Source: an uncultured Opitutales bacterium
GTDB taxonomy: Bacteria > Verrucomicrobiota > Verrucomicrobiia > Opitutales > Intestinicryptomonadaceae
Direction: 5' to 3'
NCBI GenBank assembly: GCA_900548185.1
Contig: URJJ01000007.1
Location: 5,214 to 69,213, forward strand
Length of the DNA stretch: 64,000 nucleotides
The position numbers were made by a program, and so were the translations under genes. The notes under the pieces are model-generated. The model searched no databases. It saw nothing but the letters and a program-made list of their open reading frames with translations, and had not been told where the DNA came from. Shown one piece after another: positions 7,737 to 18,657 of this stretch; the stretch's first letter is position 1, and the number at the start of each line of letters is the position of its first letter.

Positions 7737-10700
7737 ATTCCATGATTTGCGTTCAGGTTCCGGGATGGGGACGGCCCGGGCTTTCATTTTTATGAGGGCC
7801 GGTTCGGCGCGAAGGTGTTGGAATGCCTTTGCGTTGTAGGAGCTGCGCATATTGGCGGACGACTGGATTTCGATAAAGTCTTCGTCTGATGCCCGCAGGT
7901 AGAGGCGGTGTTCGACCTGGCTGCCTTCGGCGTCGTTATAGACGTAGTTTGAGAGCATTTTCACGAATCTTTCGGCGTGGATTTCGGGGTCTATAACCCA
8001 GTCGCACCTCTTGATTGCCGAGTTTGCCGCAGACGCCATGGGTTCAATCGACTCGCCGTTGAACTTGACTTCCCCGCCCGCGTCGGAGCGGCATTCTCCG
8101 ACGACGCACACGCACTGGCCGTCGATGATTGAGTCGGCGCACTTTTCGTATGCGGAGGGGAAGAAGTTTATCTGTCTGGTCTCGCCGCGCCTGCCGGATA
8201 TTGTGAAGTACGCCCAGAGGCGGTTGTCCTTTTTGGTTATGCGCTTTACGACGTTCGACACCACGCCGCACACGCGGAAGCGGTCGCGGGATATGCGCCT
8301 TACGAGCGCCTCGTCGGGGATGTGCTCGAGCGCGTCGTCCAGGCCGGCGTACTCGTTCATAGGGTGCCCCGACACGTAGAAGCGCAGAAGCTCCTTTTCG
8401 TGGAAGAGCTTTTCGGAGACGGGCATTGGCGGGGCCGACATGTCGATTACAGACGAGCGGTCTTCCGCCCCCCCATCCGGGGAGGCCCCGAGGAGGTCGA
8501 AAAGGTTTGTCTGGCCGGTTTCGGAATCCTTGCGCAGGTCGCCCGCGTGGTTCATGACAGCGTCGACGCTTGCAAGCAGCGGGCCGCGGTCGATGCCGAA
8601 CGAGTCGAACGCCCCGGAGAGTATAAGGCTTTCCATGACGCGCTTGTTGACGTTCACGCGCTCTGCGAAATCGACGATGTCCTTGTAGGGCCCGTTCCGG
8701 TCGCGCTCCTCTGCAATCTGGCGTGCGGCGGCGTCGCCGATGCCTTTGACTGCGGCGAGGCCGAAGCGTATGGAGCCGGCGGAATTTGCGAACATGAAGC
8801 CCTCGGCCGGCTTCCATGCAGGGTCGATTATCGGGGTGAAGTTCTCGCGCGATATGTTGATGTCGGGGCCCAGCACCCGTATGTTGACAGCCTCGCACTC
8901 CTCGATGAATTTCGACACCTTGTCCAGGTTGCCAAGCTCGCTTGAGAGCACCGCCGCCATGAACTCCACCGGGTAGTTCGCCTTCAGGTATGCGGTGCGG
9001 TAGCTCAGCATGGCGTAGGCTGCGGAGTGGGACTTGTTGAAGCCGTACTGCGCAAACTTTTCAAGTATCGCGAAAATCCCCTCCGCCTCGGCCTGCTTGA
9101 TGCCGTTGAACTTTTCGGCGCGGCTGACGAAAACAGCCTTCTGCTTAGCCATGACTTCGGGCTTTTTCTTGCCCATTGCGCGCCTTAGTATGTCTGCTTC
9201 GCCAAGGGTGTAGCCGGAAATTATGCGGGCGGCCATCATGACCTGCTCCTGGTAGACGAGCACGCCGTATGTTTCGGCGACCAGGTCCTTCAAAAGCGGG
9301 TGCGGCACCTGGATTTTGGAATGGTCCTTCTTGCCCTCGATAAACTGGTCGATGAACTGCATCGGGCCGGGGCGGTAGAGGGCGATTAGGGCGATGATTT
9401 CCTCGAACACGCTCAGGCCGATGCGGCGGCACAGGTTCTGCATGCCCTCGCTTTCGAGCTGGAATACGCCGGTTGTAATGCCGCTGTTGAGGAGCCTGAA
9501 CGTGGAGGGGTCTTCCAGGGAAATCTTTTCGACGTCGAACGACGGGTCCGAGCGCGTGCGGCGGACGTTTTCCTGGGCGTCGAAAATGACGTCGAGGGTT
9601 TTCAGGCCCAGGAAGTCGGCCTTCAGCAGGCCGAGGTCTTCGGCGGGGGTTTTGGGGAACTGCGTGGTGAGCGTCCCTTCCTGCATCATCATCGGGATGA
9701 GGTTGTCGAGGCGCTGGTCCCCGATTATGATGCCGCAGGCGTGCTTGCCGGTCTGGCGTATCATGCCCTCAAGGGTCTTTGCCTGCGTGAAAATGTGCCG
9801 TGCGGCGGGGTTTGAGTCGACGTACTCCTTTAGCTCCGACGACTTCTCGTAGGCGGAGTCAAGGGTGATTTTCAGGTCGTCGGGAACCTTCTTTGCGAAG
9901 GCGTTGGCCTCGTCAAACGGCATTGAGTTTACGCGCGCCAGGTCGCGTATGACGACTTTCGCCCCGAGGGTGCCGAAGGTTATGATGTTGGCGACCCTGT
10001 CCTTGCCGTACTTTTCGCGCACGTAGTCGATGACTTCGTCGCGGCGCTTCTGGCAGAAGTCCACGTCGAAGTCCGGCGGAGAGACGCGCTCGAGAGAGAG
10101 CATGCGCTCGAAGAGAAGGCCGAAGCGGAGCGGGTCGATGTCGGTGATTTTCAGCATGTAGGCTATCATGCAGCCCGCGCCGGAGCCGCGCCCGGGGCCG
10201 ACGGGGATGTCGTGGGAGCGCGCCCAGTTTATGAAGTCGTAAACTATCAGGAAGTAGTCCACGAACCCCGCGCCCACGATGATTGAAAGCTCGTAGTCGA
10301 GCTTGTCGCAGAGCATCTTCGCCCGGTCTTCGCCCTCGCCCTCGGCGGGGACGTAGGCGCCGGGGTTGTCGTAGTCGACGCCGTAGCGGGCCATGAGCCC
10401 CTTCTTGCAGAGGTCGAAGAGAAAGAGGCCGTTTTTCATCAGGTTCTCTCGGTCCCCGGCGGACAGCGAAAAGTCGGCCTCTTTGCCGTTTTGGGAGAGC
10501 ACCTCGTTCTTTTTCACCACATACAAATCGAGGATGCGGTTGAAGTTTTCCTCGTCGCGGTCGTAGGTTATCTCGACCGGCTTTTCGTACTTGGGATAGT
10601 GGTTGACGTGCATGGGGATTTTGAGGTCCACCATGTCGGCCACGACAAGGGTGTTGTCCAGAACCCCGTCCAGCTCCCCGAGGGCCACGGCCATTTCGTC

Positions 10701-11513
10701 GCGGCTCTTGAGGTAAAATTCGTTGCAGGGGTACTTGAGCCGCTTCTCGTCGCTTATCACCTTCCCGGTCTGTATGCAGAGCATTGCGTCGTGCGCCTCG
10801 GCGTCGGCCTTATAGACGTAGTGGGAGTCGTTCGTGGCCACCGCGCGCAAACCGAACTCGTCGGCAAGCTTCATAAGCCCCGGGATAATCTTCTTTTGCG
10901 GGGCCATGAAGTGGTTTTGCACCTCGATGAAATAGTTCTCCCTGCCGAACACGTCGACGAACCTGGCCGTCGCCTCGCGGGCCCGCTCGTAGTCCGAATA
11001 GAGCAGGTACTGGGATGCCACGCCGTTCAGGCAGCCGCTGAGGGCGATTATGCCCTTGGAGTACTTTGCGAGCGTCTCAAAATCGACGCGGGGCTTGTAG
11101 TAGAGGCCGCGCATGTAGGCCTCGCTGGATATTTTGGAAAGGTTGAGGAACCCCTCGTAGTTTTTGGCTATAAGGGTCTTGTGAAAAATCTGGTACTTCG
11201 GGAAATTTTCGGGGCGGAGCATACCCTCGTTGTTTTCGACGTCTGAAATGTCGTCGGTGCGCTCCGTATTGCGCTTGGGGCGGTCCTCCATCCTGTGGTC
11301 GTAAATGAAGTATATCTCGCAGCCCACCAGGGGCTTTATTCCCTTGGCATTTGCGGCGTTGTAAAAGTCGATTGCCCCGGACATGTTGCCGTGGTCCGTC
11401 ATGGCGACTGCCGGCATGCCGAGCTCCTGCACGCGCGCCATCAGGCGGTCGATGCGGCTGCACCCGTCGAGAAAGCTGTGGTCCGTATGTAGGTGAAGAT
11501 GTGCGAAGTCCAT
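7722..11513 (-). CDS. dnaE: DNA polymerase III subunit alpha
   Basis: Replicative polymerase catalytic subunit, 1263 residues, within the DnaE size range. The N-terminal PHP domain keeps an intact histidine motif ([14 protein letters not shown]) and [12 protein letters not shown], unlike E. coli where these metal ligands are degraded. The palm catalytic acidic motif is [17 protein letters not shown]; fingers and thumb motifs include [16 protein letters not shown] and [27 protein letters not shown] helix-hairpin-helix region ([18 protein letters not shown]) and an OB-fold ([20 protein letters not shown]) follow. The last residues, KRTV and stop, are encoded by a family A repeat, so the native C-terminus may have been replaced. 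It is a single gene, not obviously in an operon. Confidence 0.97.
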   Translation of the reverse strand: MDFAHLHLHTDHSFLDGCSRIDRLMARVQELGMPAVAMTDHGNMSGAIDFYNAANAKGIKPLVGCEIYFIYDHRMEDRPKRNTERTDDISDVENNEGMLRPENFPKYQIFHKTLIAKNYEGFLNLSKISSEAYMRGLYYKPRVDFETLAKYSKGIIALSGCLNGVASQYLLYSDYERAREATARFVDVFGRENYFIEVQNHFMAPQKKIIPGLMKLADEFGLRAVATNDSHYVYKADAEAHDAMLCIQTGKVISDEKRLKYPCNEFYLKSRDEMAVALGELDGVLDNTLVVADMVDLKIPMHVNHYPKYEKPVEITYDRDEENFNRILDLYVVKKNEVLSQNGKEADFSLSAGDRENLMKNGLFLFDLCKKGLMARYGVDYDNPGAYVPAEGEGEDRAKMLCDKLDYELSIIVGAGFVDYFLIVYDFINWARSHDIPVGPGRGSGAGCMIAYMLKITDIDPLRFGLLFERMLSLERVSPPDFDVDFCQKRRDEVIDYVREKYGKDRVANIITFGTLGAKVVIRDLARVNSMPFDEANAFAKKVPDDLKITLDSAYEKSSELKEYVDSNPAARHIFTQAKTLEGMIRQTGKHACGIIIGDQRLDNLIPMMMQEGTLTTQFPKTPAEDLGLLKADFLGLKTLDVIFDAQENVRRTRSDPSFDVEKISLEDPSTFRLLNSGITTGVFQLESEGMQNLCRRIGLSVFEEIIALIALYRPGPMQFIDQFIEGKKDHSKIQVPHPLLKDLVAETYGVLVYQEQVMMAARIISGYTLGEADILRRAMGKKKPEVMAKQKAVFVSRAEKFNGIKQAEAEGIFAILEKFAQYGFNKSHSAAYAMLSYRTAYLKANYPVEFMAAVLSSELGNLDKVSKFIEECEAVNIRVLGPDINISRENFTPIIDPAWKPAEGFMFANSAGSIRFGLAAVKGIGDAAARQIAEERDRNGPYKDIVDFAERVNVNKRVMESLILSGAFDSFGIDRGPLLASVDAVMNHAGDLRKDSETGQTNLFDLLGASPDGGAEDRSSVIDMSAPPMPVSEKLFHEKELLRFYVSGHPMNEYAGLDDALEHIPDEALVRRISRDRFRVCGVVSNVVKRITKKDNRLWAYFTISGRRGETRQINFFPSAYEKCADSIIDGQCVCVVGECRSDAGGEVKFNGESIEPMASAANSAIKRCDWVIDPEIHAERFVKMLSNYVYNDAEGSQVEHRLYLRASDEDFIEIQSSANMRSSYNAKAFQHLRAEPALIKMKARAVPIPEPERKSWNKRTV

Positions 11514-11674
11514 GCGTCCCTGAAATCCCTGTCGAAAAATTTAATTGGGCAACATAATAGGCCCGCCCGCGGGGGCGTCAAGGCGCATCGCAGGGGAGCG
11601 GCTTTTGCGCCGCCCGAAGCGGCGGAGAACGGCGGCCCGGCGGGCGCAATCCCCCTGTGGAGCCGGGCGGCGGC

Positions 11675-12652
11675 CTACTTTGCCTTGGGCGCGCTCCAGG
11701 AGAGCATCAGGTCTATGGGCTCGCGCGCGCGGCCGATTATCGTGGGGTCCACCTCAATCTGCGGGGACATGTCCCTCAGGCAGTTGCGCACCTTTTCGAG
11801 GGTGTTTTTATCCATATGCCTGCACCGCTGGCAGTCGCGGCCCGCAAGCGGCGCGGCTACGAAAGTCTTTTCCGGAACCTCCCTGCGCAGCCTGTGTATC
11901 ATCTGGAAGATGGTGGCCACGATTATCGTGTCGGAGGGGTGCTCGCGGGCCCACTTTATCATTTTTTCCGTGCTGCACACCTCGTCGCAGACGTCGCGCA
12001 CGGGCTTGGGGCACTCCGGATGGCAGACGACCGGCGCGCCGAGCCGCTCGCGCATGGCGGCGATGGGGCCGGGTGTGTATGCCGCATGGGCGCAGCAGCA
12101 GCCGTCCCAGAGAATCATTTTGCGCCCCGTCATCTCCTCCACCCATGAGCCGAGGTACTTGTCGGGGGCGAAAATTATTTTGCGGCCGGCGGGGATGTTT
12201 TTTACGATGTCGACGGCGTTTCCGCTAGTGCAGATGACGTCGCTCAGCGCCTTGACCGCCGCGCTGCAATTTATGTAGGAAACGACGAACGCCCCCGGAT
12301 GGGCGGCCTTGAAAGCCGCGAGCTCTTCGGGCGCGCACGATTCCTCCAGCGAACAGCCGGACGACGCGTCGGGAAGGAGGACGGCCCTGCCGGGGTTGAG
12401 AATCTTCGCGGTCTCTGCCATGAAGTCCACGCCGCAGAACACGATGGCGTCGGCGTCGGTGTCGCGGGCGCAGAAGGAGAGGCCCAGGGAGTCGCCCACG
12501 AAATCCGCCACCGCCTGGATGTCCTCGTCAACATAGTTGTGGGCGAGTATCACGGCGTTGCGCTCCTTTTTGAGGCGCAGTATTTCGCGCTGCATGCCGG
12601 TAAGTTCGCGCGCGGGTTCAGACGAATAGGGCGGGAATATTAAAGGCTTCAT
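11675..12652 (-). CDS. nadA: Quinolinate synthase A
   Basis: Condenses iminoaspartate with dihydroxyacetone phosphate to quinolinate, the first committed ring in de novo NAD synthesis, using a [4Fe-4S] cluster. The 325-residue sequence has the family motifs in order: ILAHNYVDEDIQAVADFVGD, CGVDFMAETAKIL, LLPDASSGCSLEESC, YINCSAAVKALSDVICTSGNA, FAPDKYLGSWVEEMTG, VCHPECPKPVRDVCDEVCST, and the C-terminal CRHMDKNTLEKV. Cluster-ligand cysteines lie in GCSLEE, DGCCCAH and the late CRHM region. nadB and nadC are not in the window. It diverges from priA across a short spacer that must hold both promoters. Confidence 0.95.
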   Translation of the reverse strand: MKPLIFPPYSSEPARELTGMQREILRLKKERNAVILAHNYVDEDIQAVADFVGDSLGLSFCARDTDADAIVFCGVDFMAETAKILNPGRAVLLPDASSGCSLEESCAPEELAAFKAAHPGAFVVSYINCSAAVKALSDVICTSGNAVDIVKNIPAGRKIIFAPDKYLGSWVEEMTGRKMILWDGCCCAHAAYTPGPIAAMRERLGAPVVCHPECPKPVRDVCDEVCSTEKMIKWAREHPSDTIIVATIFQMIHRLRREVPEKTFVAAPLAGRDCQRCRHMDKNTLEKVRNCLRDMSPQIEVDPTIIGRAREPIDLMLSWSAPKAK

Positions 12653-12708
12653 TATGGCAGGAAAAATTGACAGCAGCCCCCGCCGCGGTCAATCTTCTTA
12701 TTTTCACA

Positions 12709-14937
12709 ATGGAGCACGACCTCGCCGCAAAAGTCGCCCTTTTAAACGGGATGGACCCCTTCCTCTCCTACCGGATTCCGGAGGCGATGCGCGGGCTGGT
12801 GCGCGAGGGCTCGATGGTGCGCGTGCCGCTGCGCGGCGGGACGGCGGAGGGGGTCGTCATGGCAGTCGGGCCGGCGGACGAGTCGAAGTTCCGGCTCCGG
12901 CACCTGGCGGGGCTGGTGCAGCCGCAGAGGGTGCTCACCCCCGACCTGCTGAAGCTCGCCGTCTGGATGCGCGACTACTACTGCGCGGGCCTGCAAAGCG
13001 TGCTGGAGTCCATGATACCGGCCGCAGTGAGGTGCGGCAAGGGCTCTATGAGGCTGAAGGAGGTTTCCATCGCCCGCAGGCTCGGGGAAGACGAGATGCA
13101 AAGGCTCGAGCGGCGCGCGCCCGTGCAGGCCAGGCTCTACGGGGCGCTGCTCCAAAACGGGGGGCCCATGCTGCGCGCGGCCCTCCTGAAAATGGCCGGG
13201 GCGGCGGATTCGGCGGCGGCCGCCCTGATTGAAAAGGGCGTGTTCGCAGAGGCCGAGCGCACGGTCGAAAGGGTGAGCTATGAGGACGACGCCGGCTCCG
13301 CCGAAAGGGTCGCCTCCTCGCCGCACGAGCTGAACTCCGAACAGGCGGCGGCACTCGGCGGGATACTTTCTGCAATAGGCTCGAAAAAATTCGCCGCACA
13401 CCTGCTCTACGGCGTGACTGGCTCCGGCAAGACGGAAGTTTACATGCAGGCCATGCAGCGCGTCCTCCAGGACGGCGGGAGCTGCATATTCCTCGTCCCG
13501 GAAATATCGCTTACTCCGCAGACTGTCGGCAGGCTGCGCTCGCGCCTTGGGGGCCTGGGCACGGAGCTTGTGGTGTGGCACAGCGGCCTCTCGGACGGCC
13601 AGAGGCTGGACGCGTGGAGGGCGCTTGCGGAAGGCAGGGCCAGGGTCGTGGTGGGCGCGCGCTCATGCGTATTCGCCCCGATTGAAAACCCGGACCTCAT
13701 AATAGTCGACGAGGAGCACGACGGGGCCTACAAGCAGGACAAAACCCCGCGATACAACGGGCGGGACGTCGCGGTGTACAGGGCCCACCTGGCGGGTTCG
13801 ACGTGCGTGCTTGGCAGCGCCACCCCCTCGCTCGAAACTCTCTACAACGTCCGCCAGAAGAAATACGGCATGAGCCGCATCGCCGCCCGCATAGACGGCG
13901 CCTCCCTCCCCAAGGTCGTTATAGCCGACATGCGCCACGAAAAGCCGGGGGCCATGATTTCAAACCTCCTTGCCTCCAAGCTCATGGAAAAGATGGACCG
14001 GGGCGAGCAGGCGATGCTGTTTTTAAACAGGCGCGGCTATTCCAAAGTGTACGAATGCCCTGACTGCGGGGCCGTGGAGGAGTGCCCGCACTGCGCCGTG
14101 AGCCTCACGTGGCACAAGTCCGAAAACACGGTGAAGTGCCACCTCTGCGGCTTCCAGAAGCGCGCCCCGGCCCGCTGCCCTAAGTGCGGCTCGGCCGACG
14201 CGAAATGGAAGAGCCACGGTACGCAGAAAATCGAGGAAATCGTGCGCGCCATGCTGCCTTCCGCGCGGATAGGGCGCATGGACGCCGACACGATGAAGAG
14301 GCGCGACGACTACCGCCGGGTGCTCGCCGATTTCAGGCGCGGCGCCCTGGACATTCTGATAGGAACCCAGATGATAGCCAAGGGGCTGGATTTTCCCAGA
14401 GTCACGCTCGTGGGGGTGGTAAACGCCGACATAAGCCTGCACATGCCCGACTTCCGCGCGGCCGAGCACACCTACCAGCTCATTGTGCAGGTGGCCGGGC
14501 GGGCCGGGCGCGGGGACGCCCGCGGGGAGGTCATCATACAGACGCGCTCCCCGGAGGCCGCCCCCATTCAGTACGCGAAAAGCGACGACATGGAGTCCTT
14601 CCTTGAGGAGGAGTTGGCAAGCAGGATAGAGTACGGCTACCCTCCGTCAACCCGGCTGGTCCGTCACATATTCAAGTCAAGGAGCCTGCAAAAGCTTGAA
14701 TTTTACACGGAGGAATGGGCGAAGCTCGCCGAGCGGGAACTCGCGGACGTGTGCCAGATACGCGGCCCCGTCCCCGCCCCGGTGGAGCGCGCAGAGGACT
14801 TTTACAGGTGGCAGATATGGTACTTCTGCCAGTCGGCCTCGGCAGTCTCGTCGAGAATCGCCAGAATGAGGGAGGCGTTCAAATTCGACCCCGAAGTCCA
14901 AGAGCTTCTTGACGTCGACCCTTACGACCTGTCATAA
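12709..14937 (+). CDS. priA: Primosomal replication protein N' (PriA helicase)
   Basis: Restarts stalled forks by recognising fork structures and loading the replicative helicase. The 742-residue protein has an N-terminal DNA-binding region, Walker A YGVTGSGKTEVY, the DEEH box IIVDEEHDGAYKQ, LGSATPSLETL, paired zinc-binding motifs (CPDCGAVEECPHC and CHLCGFQ...CPKCGS), and helicase motifs GTQMIAKGLDFPRV and QVAGRAGRG. All are typical of PriA. The ATG at 12709 (MEHDLAAKVALLNG) is preferred over an upstream in-frame TTG at 12667, because the latter adds 14 residues with no family similarity and crowds the nadA start. It diverges from nadA. Confidence 0.95.
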   Translation: MEHDLAAKVALLNGMDPFLSYRIPEAMRGLVREGSMVRVPLRGGTAEGVVMAVGPADESKFRLRHLAGLVQPQRVLTPDLLKLAVWMRDYYCAGLQSVLESMIPAAVRCGKGSMRLKEVSIARRLGEDEMQRLERRAPVQARLYGALLQNGGPMLRAALLKMAGAADSAAAALIEKGVFAEAERTVERVSYEDDAGSAERVASSPHELNSEQAAALGGILSAIGSKKFAAHLLYGVTGSGKTEVYMQAMQRVLQDGGSCIFLVPEISLTPQTVGRLRSRLGGLGTELVVWHSGLSDGQRLDAWRALAEGRARVVVGARSCVFAPIENPDLIIVDEEHDGAYKQDKTPRYNGRDVAVYRAHLAGSTCVLGSATPSLETLYNVRQKKYGMSRIAARIDGASLPKVVIADMRHEKPGAMISNLLASKLMEKMDRGEQAMLFLNRRGYSKVYECPDCGAVEECPHCAVSLTWHKSENTVKCHLCGFQKRAPARCPKCGSADAKWKSHGTQKIEEIVRAMLPSARIGRMDADTMKRRDDYRRVLADFRRGALDILIGTQMIAKGLDFPRVTLVGVVNADISLHMPDFRAAEHTYQLIVQVAGRAGRGDARGEVIIQTRSPEAAPIQYAKSDDMESFLEEELASRIEYGYPPSTRLVRHIFKSRSLQKLEFYTEEWAKLAERELADVCQIRGPVPAPVERAEDFYRWQIWYFCQSASAVSSRIARMREAFKFDPEVQELLDVDPYDLS

Positions 14938-14969
14938 TCGCATTTTCAGGCAATCAAAATTATATCGCC

Positions 14970-15383
14970 ATGCAAAATTCCGATATGAAAAACCACATGC
15001 TTCAGATTTTTAAGACAATTCTCCCGCTCGCCGCCCTCCTGCTGTTTTCCGCGTGCGAATCCGTGCGCCCCCAGCCGGACAACTCAGCCCTGCTTGCCGT
15101 GCGCGCCGAAAACGGGACGGTGATAGACGTGCGCACCCCGTCGGAGTTTGCGATGGGGCACCTGCACGACGCAAAGTCCATCCCGCTCGACACGCTCGAC
15201 GCCGAAATTGAGACCGCCGTCCCCGACAAGAACACGCCGATAGGCGTCTACTGCAAGGGCGGCGTGCGCGCGAAAACGGCGAGAAACATGCTGCTTAACA
15301 TGGGCTACAAAAATGTCCGAAACCTCGGCGGATACGAAGAACTGAAACTGTTGGAACCCGCATCCGCACCTAAAAGGCAGTGA
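14970..15383 (+). CDS. Rhodanese-domain lipoprotein
   Basis: A 137-residue predicted lipoprotein (lipobox LFSAC, Cys 29) carrying one rhodanese-like domain. Domain signatures are VIDVRTPSEFAMGHLHDAKSIP and VYCKGGVRAKTA, with the active-site cysteine at about residue 95, then MGYKNVRNLGGYEEL. Single-domain rhodaneses transfer or carry sulfane sulfur; this one would face the periplasm. The gene follows priA by 32 bp on the same strand and could be cotranscribed, although no functional link is obvious. An alternative start five codons later (MKNHML) is equally plausible. Confidence 0.85.
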   Translation: MQNSDMKNHMLQIFKTILPLAALLLFSACESVRPQPDNSALLAVRAENGTVIDVRTPSEFAMGHLHDAKSIPLDTLDAEIETAVPDKNTPIGVYCKGGVRAKTARNMLLNMGYKNVRNLGGYEELKLLEPASAPKRQ

Positions 15384-15440
15384 GCCCCGCCCACTTCCTC
15401 CCCGCCGCCCGCCTGCCATTGCCTCCCAATACGCCCAACG

Positions 15441-15572
15441 CCAACGTTCCGTTGGATCTAAGATGCTCGCGCATCTTGGTACGGCGTGCGCCGCCCGAGT
15501 CCGGGCGGCTGTGAGTTTATCTTACCGCATTGCCTGAAGGCAATAGCTGGGTGGGGACAATCAGGAGTGTAT
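15441..15572 (-). repeat. Family A multi-hairpin repeat, copy 6 (reverse)
   Basis: Starts with the palindrome CCAACGTTCCGTTGG, then GATGCTCGCGCATC, CCGCCCGAGTCCGGGCGG and ATTGCCTGAAGGCAAT. First of three same-orientation copies in the convergent gap between the rhodanese gene and ftsH. Confidence 0.9.
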
Positions 15573-15640
15573 GTTGGGGTAGTTTTATCTGGAGTGCATT
15601 TTTTTGGGGGGGCGACTTTTTATAAACAAGTGTTTTGTAA

Positions 15641-15783
15641 GCGTACCTCCAACGTACCGTTGGATCTAAGATGCTTGCACATCTTGGTACGGCGCGCGCC
15701 ACCCGAGTCCGGGCGGCTGTGAGTTCATCTTGCGCATTGCCTGACGGCAATAGCTGGGTGGATGCAATCAAAAGTGAATTTGA
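15641..15783 (-). repeat. Family A multi-hairpin repeat, copy 7 (reverse)
   Basis: Same order of blocks with some drift: GATGCTTGCACATC and ATTGCCTGACGGCAAT keep their pairing only partly. It begins with a doubled GCGTACC/CCAACGTACCGTTGG tail. Confidence 0.85.
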
Positions 15784-15800
15784 TAGTCTTTTTTATAGGC

Positions 15801-15937
15801 AAGCGTACCGCTTAACCTAAGATGCTCGCGCATCTTGGTGCGGTGTGCGCCGCTCGGGCCTGGGCGGCTGTGGGTTCGTCTCACCGCATTGCTTGAAGGC
15901 AATCGCTTGATGAGTGCAATCGAGAGTATGTGCTGGG
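15801..15937 (-). repeat. Family A multi-hairpin repeat, copy 8 (reverse)
   Basis: Starts AAGCGTACCGCTTAACC, like the end of copy 3. It is the most diverged copy (CGCTCGGGCCTGGGCGG, ATTGCTTGAAGGCAAT), yet substitutions such as A-to-G in its terminal palindrome are matched on the other arm. Confidence 0.82.
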
Positions 15938-16510
15938 ATTTGAATAATCGAGCATTTCGGCTTATGGCCTTTAAATTTGCCCGGCTTGTCATATAATTAC
16001 CTCATTGTTATTTCCGGAGTGATTGCGCGGATAGCGCAAAAAATGACGGCCCGTTTCGGCATCTCTTCAAATTCATGCACGGGATTCAAATCCACCGGTA
16101 TGTGCGGCGCAATCATGGCGGCGGAGGCGGAACAAGGCGGGAGTGTTTCCCGCATTTGCTCCATCTGCAGATGTCAGCCGGAAAGTTTTCAAGGACCGAA
16201 TATGCAGGCAAATTCCCTGTTTGCTCTATCGATATATGCCGCCAATCCCTTCATCTGACTTTCAAATCTGGCCTTTCGCGGGCTGCGCGGATTGGCGCAA
16301 AAAGGATGAAAAAACGGATTGCGCCGTTTCGCGGGGGGGCGGAATTTTCTTCCCTTTCGCGGATTTTGGCGCGAAAACCGCCGTTTCATGTTCGGTTCTG
16401 ACCCGCGCCCTTAAAGGCGGGCAAAGCGGATTCGGCTGGATTTATGCCGGGTGCGAAAGGGTAGCGGGAGCGCGCCTTCCAGCCATTCCGGCCGTTTTTT
16501 CATAGGCTGC
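15938..16510. other. Spacer before the ftsH terminator, no gene recognised
   Basis: About 570 bp with several short overlapping open frames, none with a ribosome-binding site or family resemblance. Two similar short blocks (GCGCGGATAGCGCAAAAAATG near 16027 and GCGCGGATTGGCGCAAAAAG near 16287) hint at old duplication, but nothing firmer can be said. Confidence 0.4.
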
Positions 16511-16549
16511 AAAAAAAAACGCCGGGCGGCATGTGCCGTCCGGCGTTTT
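16511..16549 (-). terminator. Terminator after ftsH
   Basis: On the minus strand a stem of about 13 bp (ACGCCGGACGGC with GCCGCCCGGCGT, 4-base loop) is followed by nine T residues. Confidence 0.92.
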
Positions 16550-16564
16550 CAAAATTGCGCGGAG

Positions 16565-18595
16565 CTATTCCTGCGGCTGGGGCGTCATGCCCGGGTGTGC
16601 CGCCTCTTCGGCATCCGGTTTTCCCGGCTGCGCGGCATCGGCGGCGGGTTCGGCCTTCCGTCCGGGTTCCTTCGAGTGCGCCTTGAGCACGTCCTCAAGG
16701 GTCGCGGCCTTTCCGGAGACGATGTCCTTCACCGCTTCGCCGTCGATGGTTTCAAGCTCTATGAGCGCCCGGGCCATGAGGTCGAGCGCGGGGCGGTTTG
16801 AGGCGACGATTTCGCGTGCGCGGGAAAGCTGGCCGTCTATGATTTTCTTTATCTGGTCGTCTATAAGCTGTGCGGTCTTTTCGCTGAAATGCTCTTCGCG
16901 CGCGATTTCCTTGCCAAGGAATATGTGTTCCTGGTTTTCTCCGAGGGCGATGGGGCCGAGATCGCCCATGCCCCAGTCGCAAACCATTTTGCGCGCTATT
17001 TTCGTGGCCTGCTTGATGTCGCTTGCGGCTCCGTTTGTGACTTCGCCGAATGCGGCCTCCTCGGCCACGCGCCCGCCGAGGGTGGAGCATATCTGGTCGA
17101 GCAGCCTGCCCCGGCTTTCGGTGAGCACGTCCCTCTGGGGCAGGAACATGGTGGAACCCAGGCTCATGCCGCGCGGGATTATCGTAACCTTGTGTACGGG
17201 CATTGCACCCTTGTCGATGGAGCACTGCACGAGCGCGTGGCCCGCCTCGTGGTAGGCGATGAGCTTCTTTTGGTCGCCGTCCATGACGCGCCTGCGCTCA
17301 CGCCCGTAAAACACCTTGTCGCGCGCCACCTCGATGTCGTCCATGGAGACGGTCTTGCTGTCGCGCCGCGCGGCGGTTATTGCGCCCTCGTTCAGGAGGT
17401 TCGCAAGGTCTGCGCCCGAGCAGCCGGGGCAGAGCTTTGCGACCTTTTTGAGGTCGACGTCAGGCTCCAGCTTCACTTTGCGGGCGTGTATTTTAAGAAT
17501 TTCCTCGCGGCCCTTCGCGTCGGGAAGGTCTATCACCACCTGCCTGTCGAATCTTCCGGGGCGCAGGAGGGCGCTATCCAGAACGTCGGGGCGGTTTGTG
17601 GCGGCGATTATGATTATGCCTTCGTGCCCGTCGAATCCGTCCATTTCAACCAGCAGGGAATTGAGCGTCTGCTCGCGCTCGTCGTGCCCGCCGCCCATGC
17701 CGGCGCCCCTCTGGCGGCCGACTGCGTCGATTTCGTCGATGAATACGAGGCACGGGGCGTTCTTTCTGGCCTGTTCAAACATATCGCGCACGCGGGCGGC
17801 GCCCACGCCCACGAACATTTCAACGAAGTCGGAGCCGCTTATCGAATAAAACGGGACGTTGGCTTCGCCGGCTATTGCGCGCGCAATGAGGGTTTTGCCG
17901 GTTCCGGGGGGGCCTACCATGAGGATGCCCTTGGGGATTCGCGCGCCTATCGCGTTGAATTTTTCGGGAGTGCGCAGAAAGTCCACTATCTCCGCGACCT
18001 CCTCCTTGGCCTCGTCGCAGCCTGCCACATCGTCAAATGTCGTCCTGTCCTTGTCGGCCGAAAGCAGGCGCGCGCGGGACTTGCCGAAATTCATGGCGCT
18101 TTTCCCGGACATCTTCATCTGGCGCGCGAATATGAAATACAGGACGCCTATTATAAGCAGCGCCGGCAGTATCGTCATAAACAGGCTCATCCACACCGAT
18201 CCCGCAGGCTCCTCGTCTATCTCCCACGGGGCCGTGGACGAGGCGAGCTTTTTGTAGTAGTCTTCGGGAATCCTGCCGTTGAAAGAGAAGGCGAGCTCCC
18301 TGGGGGTGTTTTCGGGGGCGCCGTCCCTGCCGTACAGGGGGTTTTTCATCGTGCCGTGGACGGAGTACCAGTCCTGCCCGGCGGTCGGGTCGCTGCGCAG
18401 CGTGATCTTTGTGATGGAATCGTCGCTTGCCGCATTCATCAGCTCCTTGATTGTGAATGCCTGCCCCCTGGAGCCGGCCGTATCCGAAAACATCTGGAAA
18501 AACACCACGGCTGCAATCAGCACAGCCCAGACCATGAGGGTTTTGGCCTGGCCTCTCGTCGGCCTGAAGTTTTTCCTGTTAGGTTCTTTTTCCAT
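16565..18595 (-). CDS. ftsH: ATP-dependent zinc metalloprotease FtsH
   Basis: Membrane-anchored AAA+ protease that extracts and degrades misfolded membrane and regulatory proteins. The start is placed at 18595 ([12 protein letters not shown]), where a membrane segment ([18 protein letters not shown]) follows; the longer frame adds unrelated residues. Order: TM1, periplasmic domain, TM2 (about [17 protein letters not shown]), AAA module with Walker A GPPGTGKT, pore loop [13 protein letters not shown], Walker [31 protein letters not shown], then the protease motif AYHEAGHA. The 676-residue length is slightly long owing to a Pro/Ala-rich tail. It follows tilS by 62 bp, an association common across bacteria, and ends at a strong terminator. 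Confidence 0.96.
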   Translation of the reverse strand: MEKEPNRKNFRPTRGQAKTLMVWAVLIAAVVFFQMFSDTAGSRGQAFTIKELMNAASDDSITKITLRSDPTAGQDWYSVHGTMKNPLYGRDGAPENTPRELAFSFNGRIPEDYYKKLASSTAPWEIDEEPAGSVWMSLFMTILPALLIIGVLYFIFARQMKMSGKSAMNFGKSRARLLSADKDRTTFDDVAGCDEAKEEVAEIVDFLRTPEKFNAIGARIPKGILMVGPPGTGKTLIARAIAGEANVPFYSISGSDFVEMFVGVGAARVRDMFEQARKNAPCLVFIDEIDAVGRQRGAGMGGGHDEREQTLNSLLVEMDGFDGHEGIIIIAATNRPDVLDSALLRPGRFDRQVVIDLPDAKGREEILKIHARKVKLEPDVDLKKVAKLCPGCSGADLANLLNEGAITAARRDSKTVSMDDIEVARDKVFYGRERRRVMDGDQKKLIAYHEAGHALVQCSIDKGAMPVHKVTIIPRGMSLGSTMFLPQRDVLTESRGRLLDQICSTLGGRVAEEAAFGEVTNGAASDIKQATKIARKMVCDWGMGDLGPIALGENQEHIFLGKEIAREEHFSEKTAQLIDDQIKKIIDGQLSRAREIVASNRPALDLMARALIELETIDGEAVKDIVSGKAATLEDVLKAHSKEPGRKAEPAADAAQPGKPDAEEAAHPGMTPQPQE

Positions 18596-18657
18596 GAGAA
18601 TTTCGATTCCCCCGCCCGGAGTGCCGCGGCGGCGGAAATGTCGTTTTTTTATATTGG

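Noticed and set aside
15977..16258. 93-codon frame between the repeats and ftsH
   Set aside because: No ribosome-binding site, several competing overlapping frames, no domain; kept as spacer.
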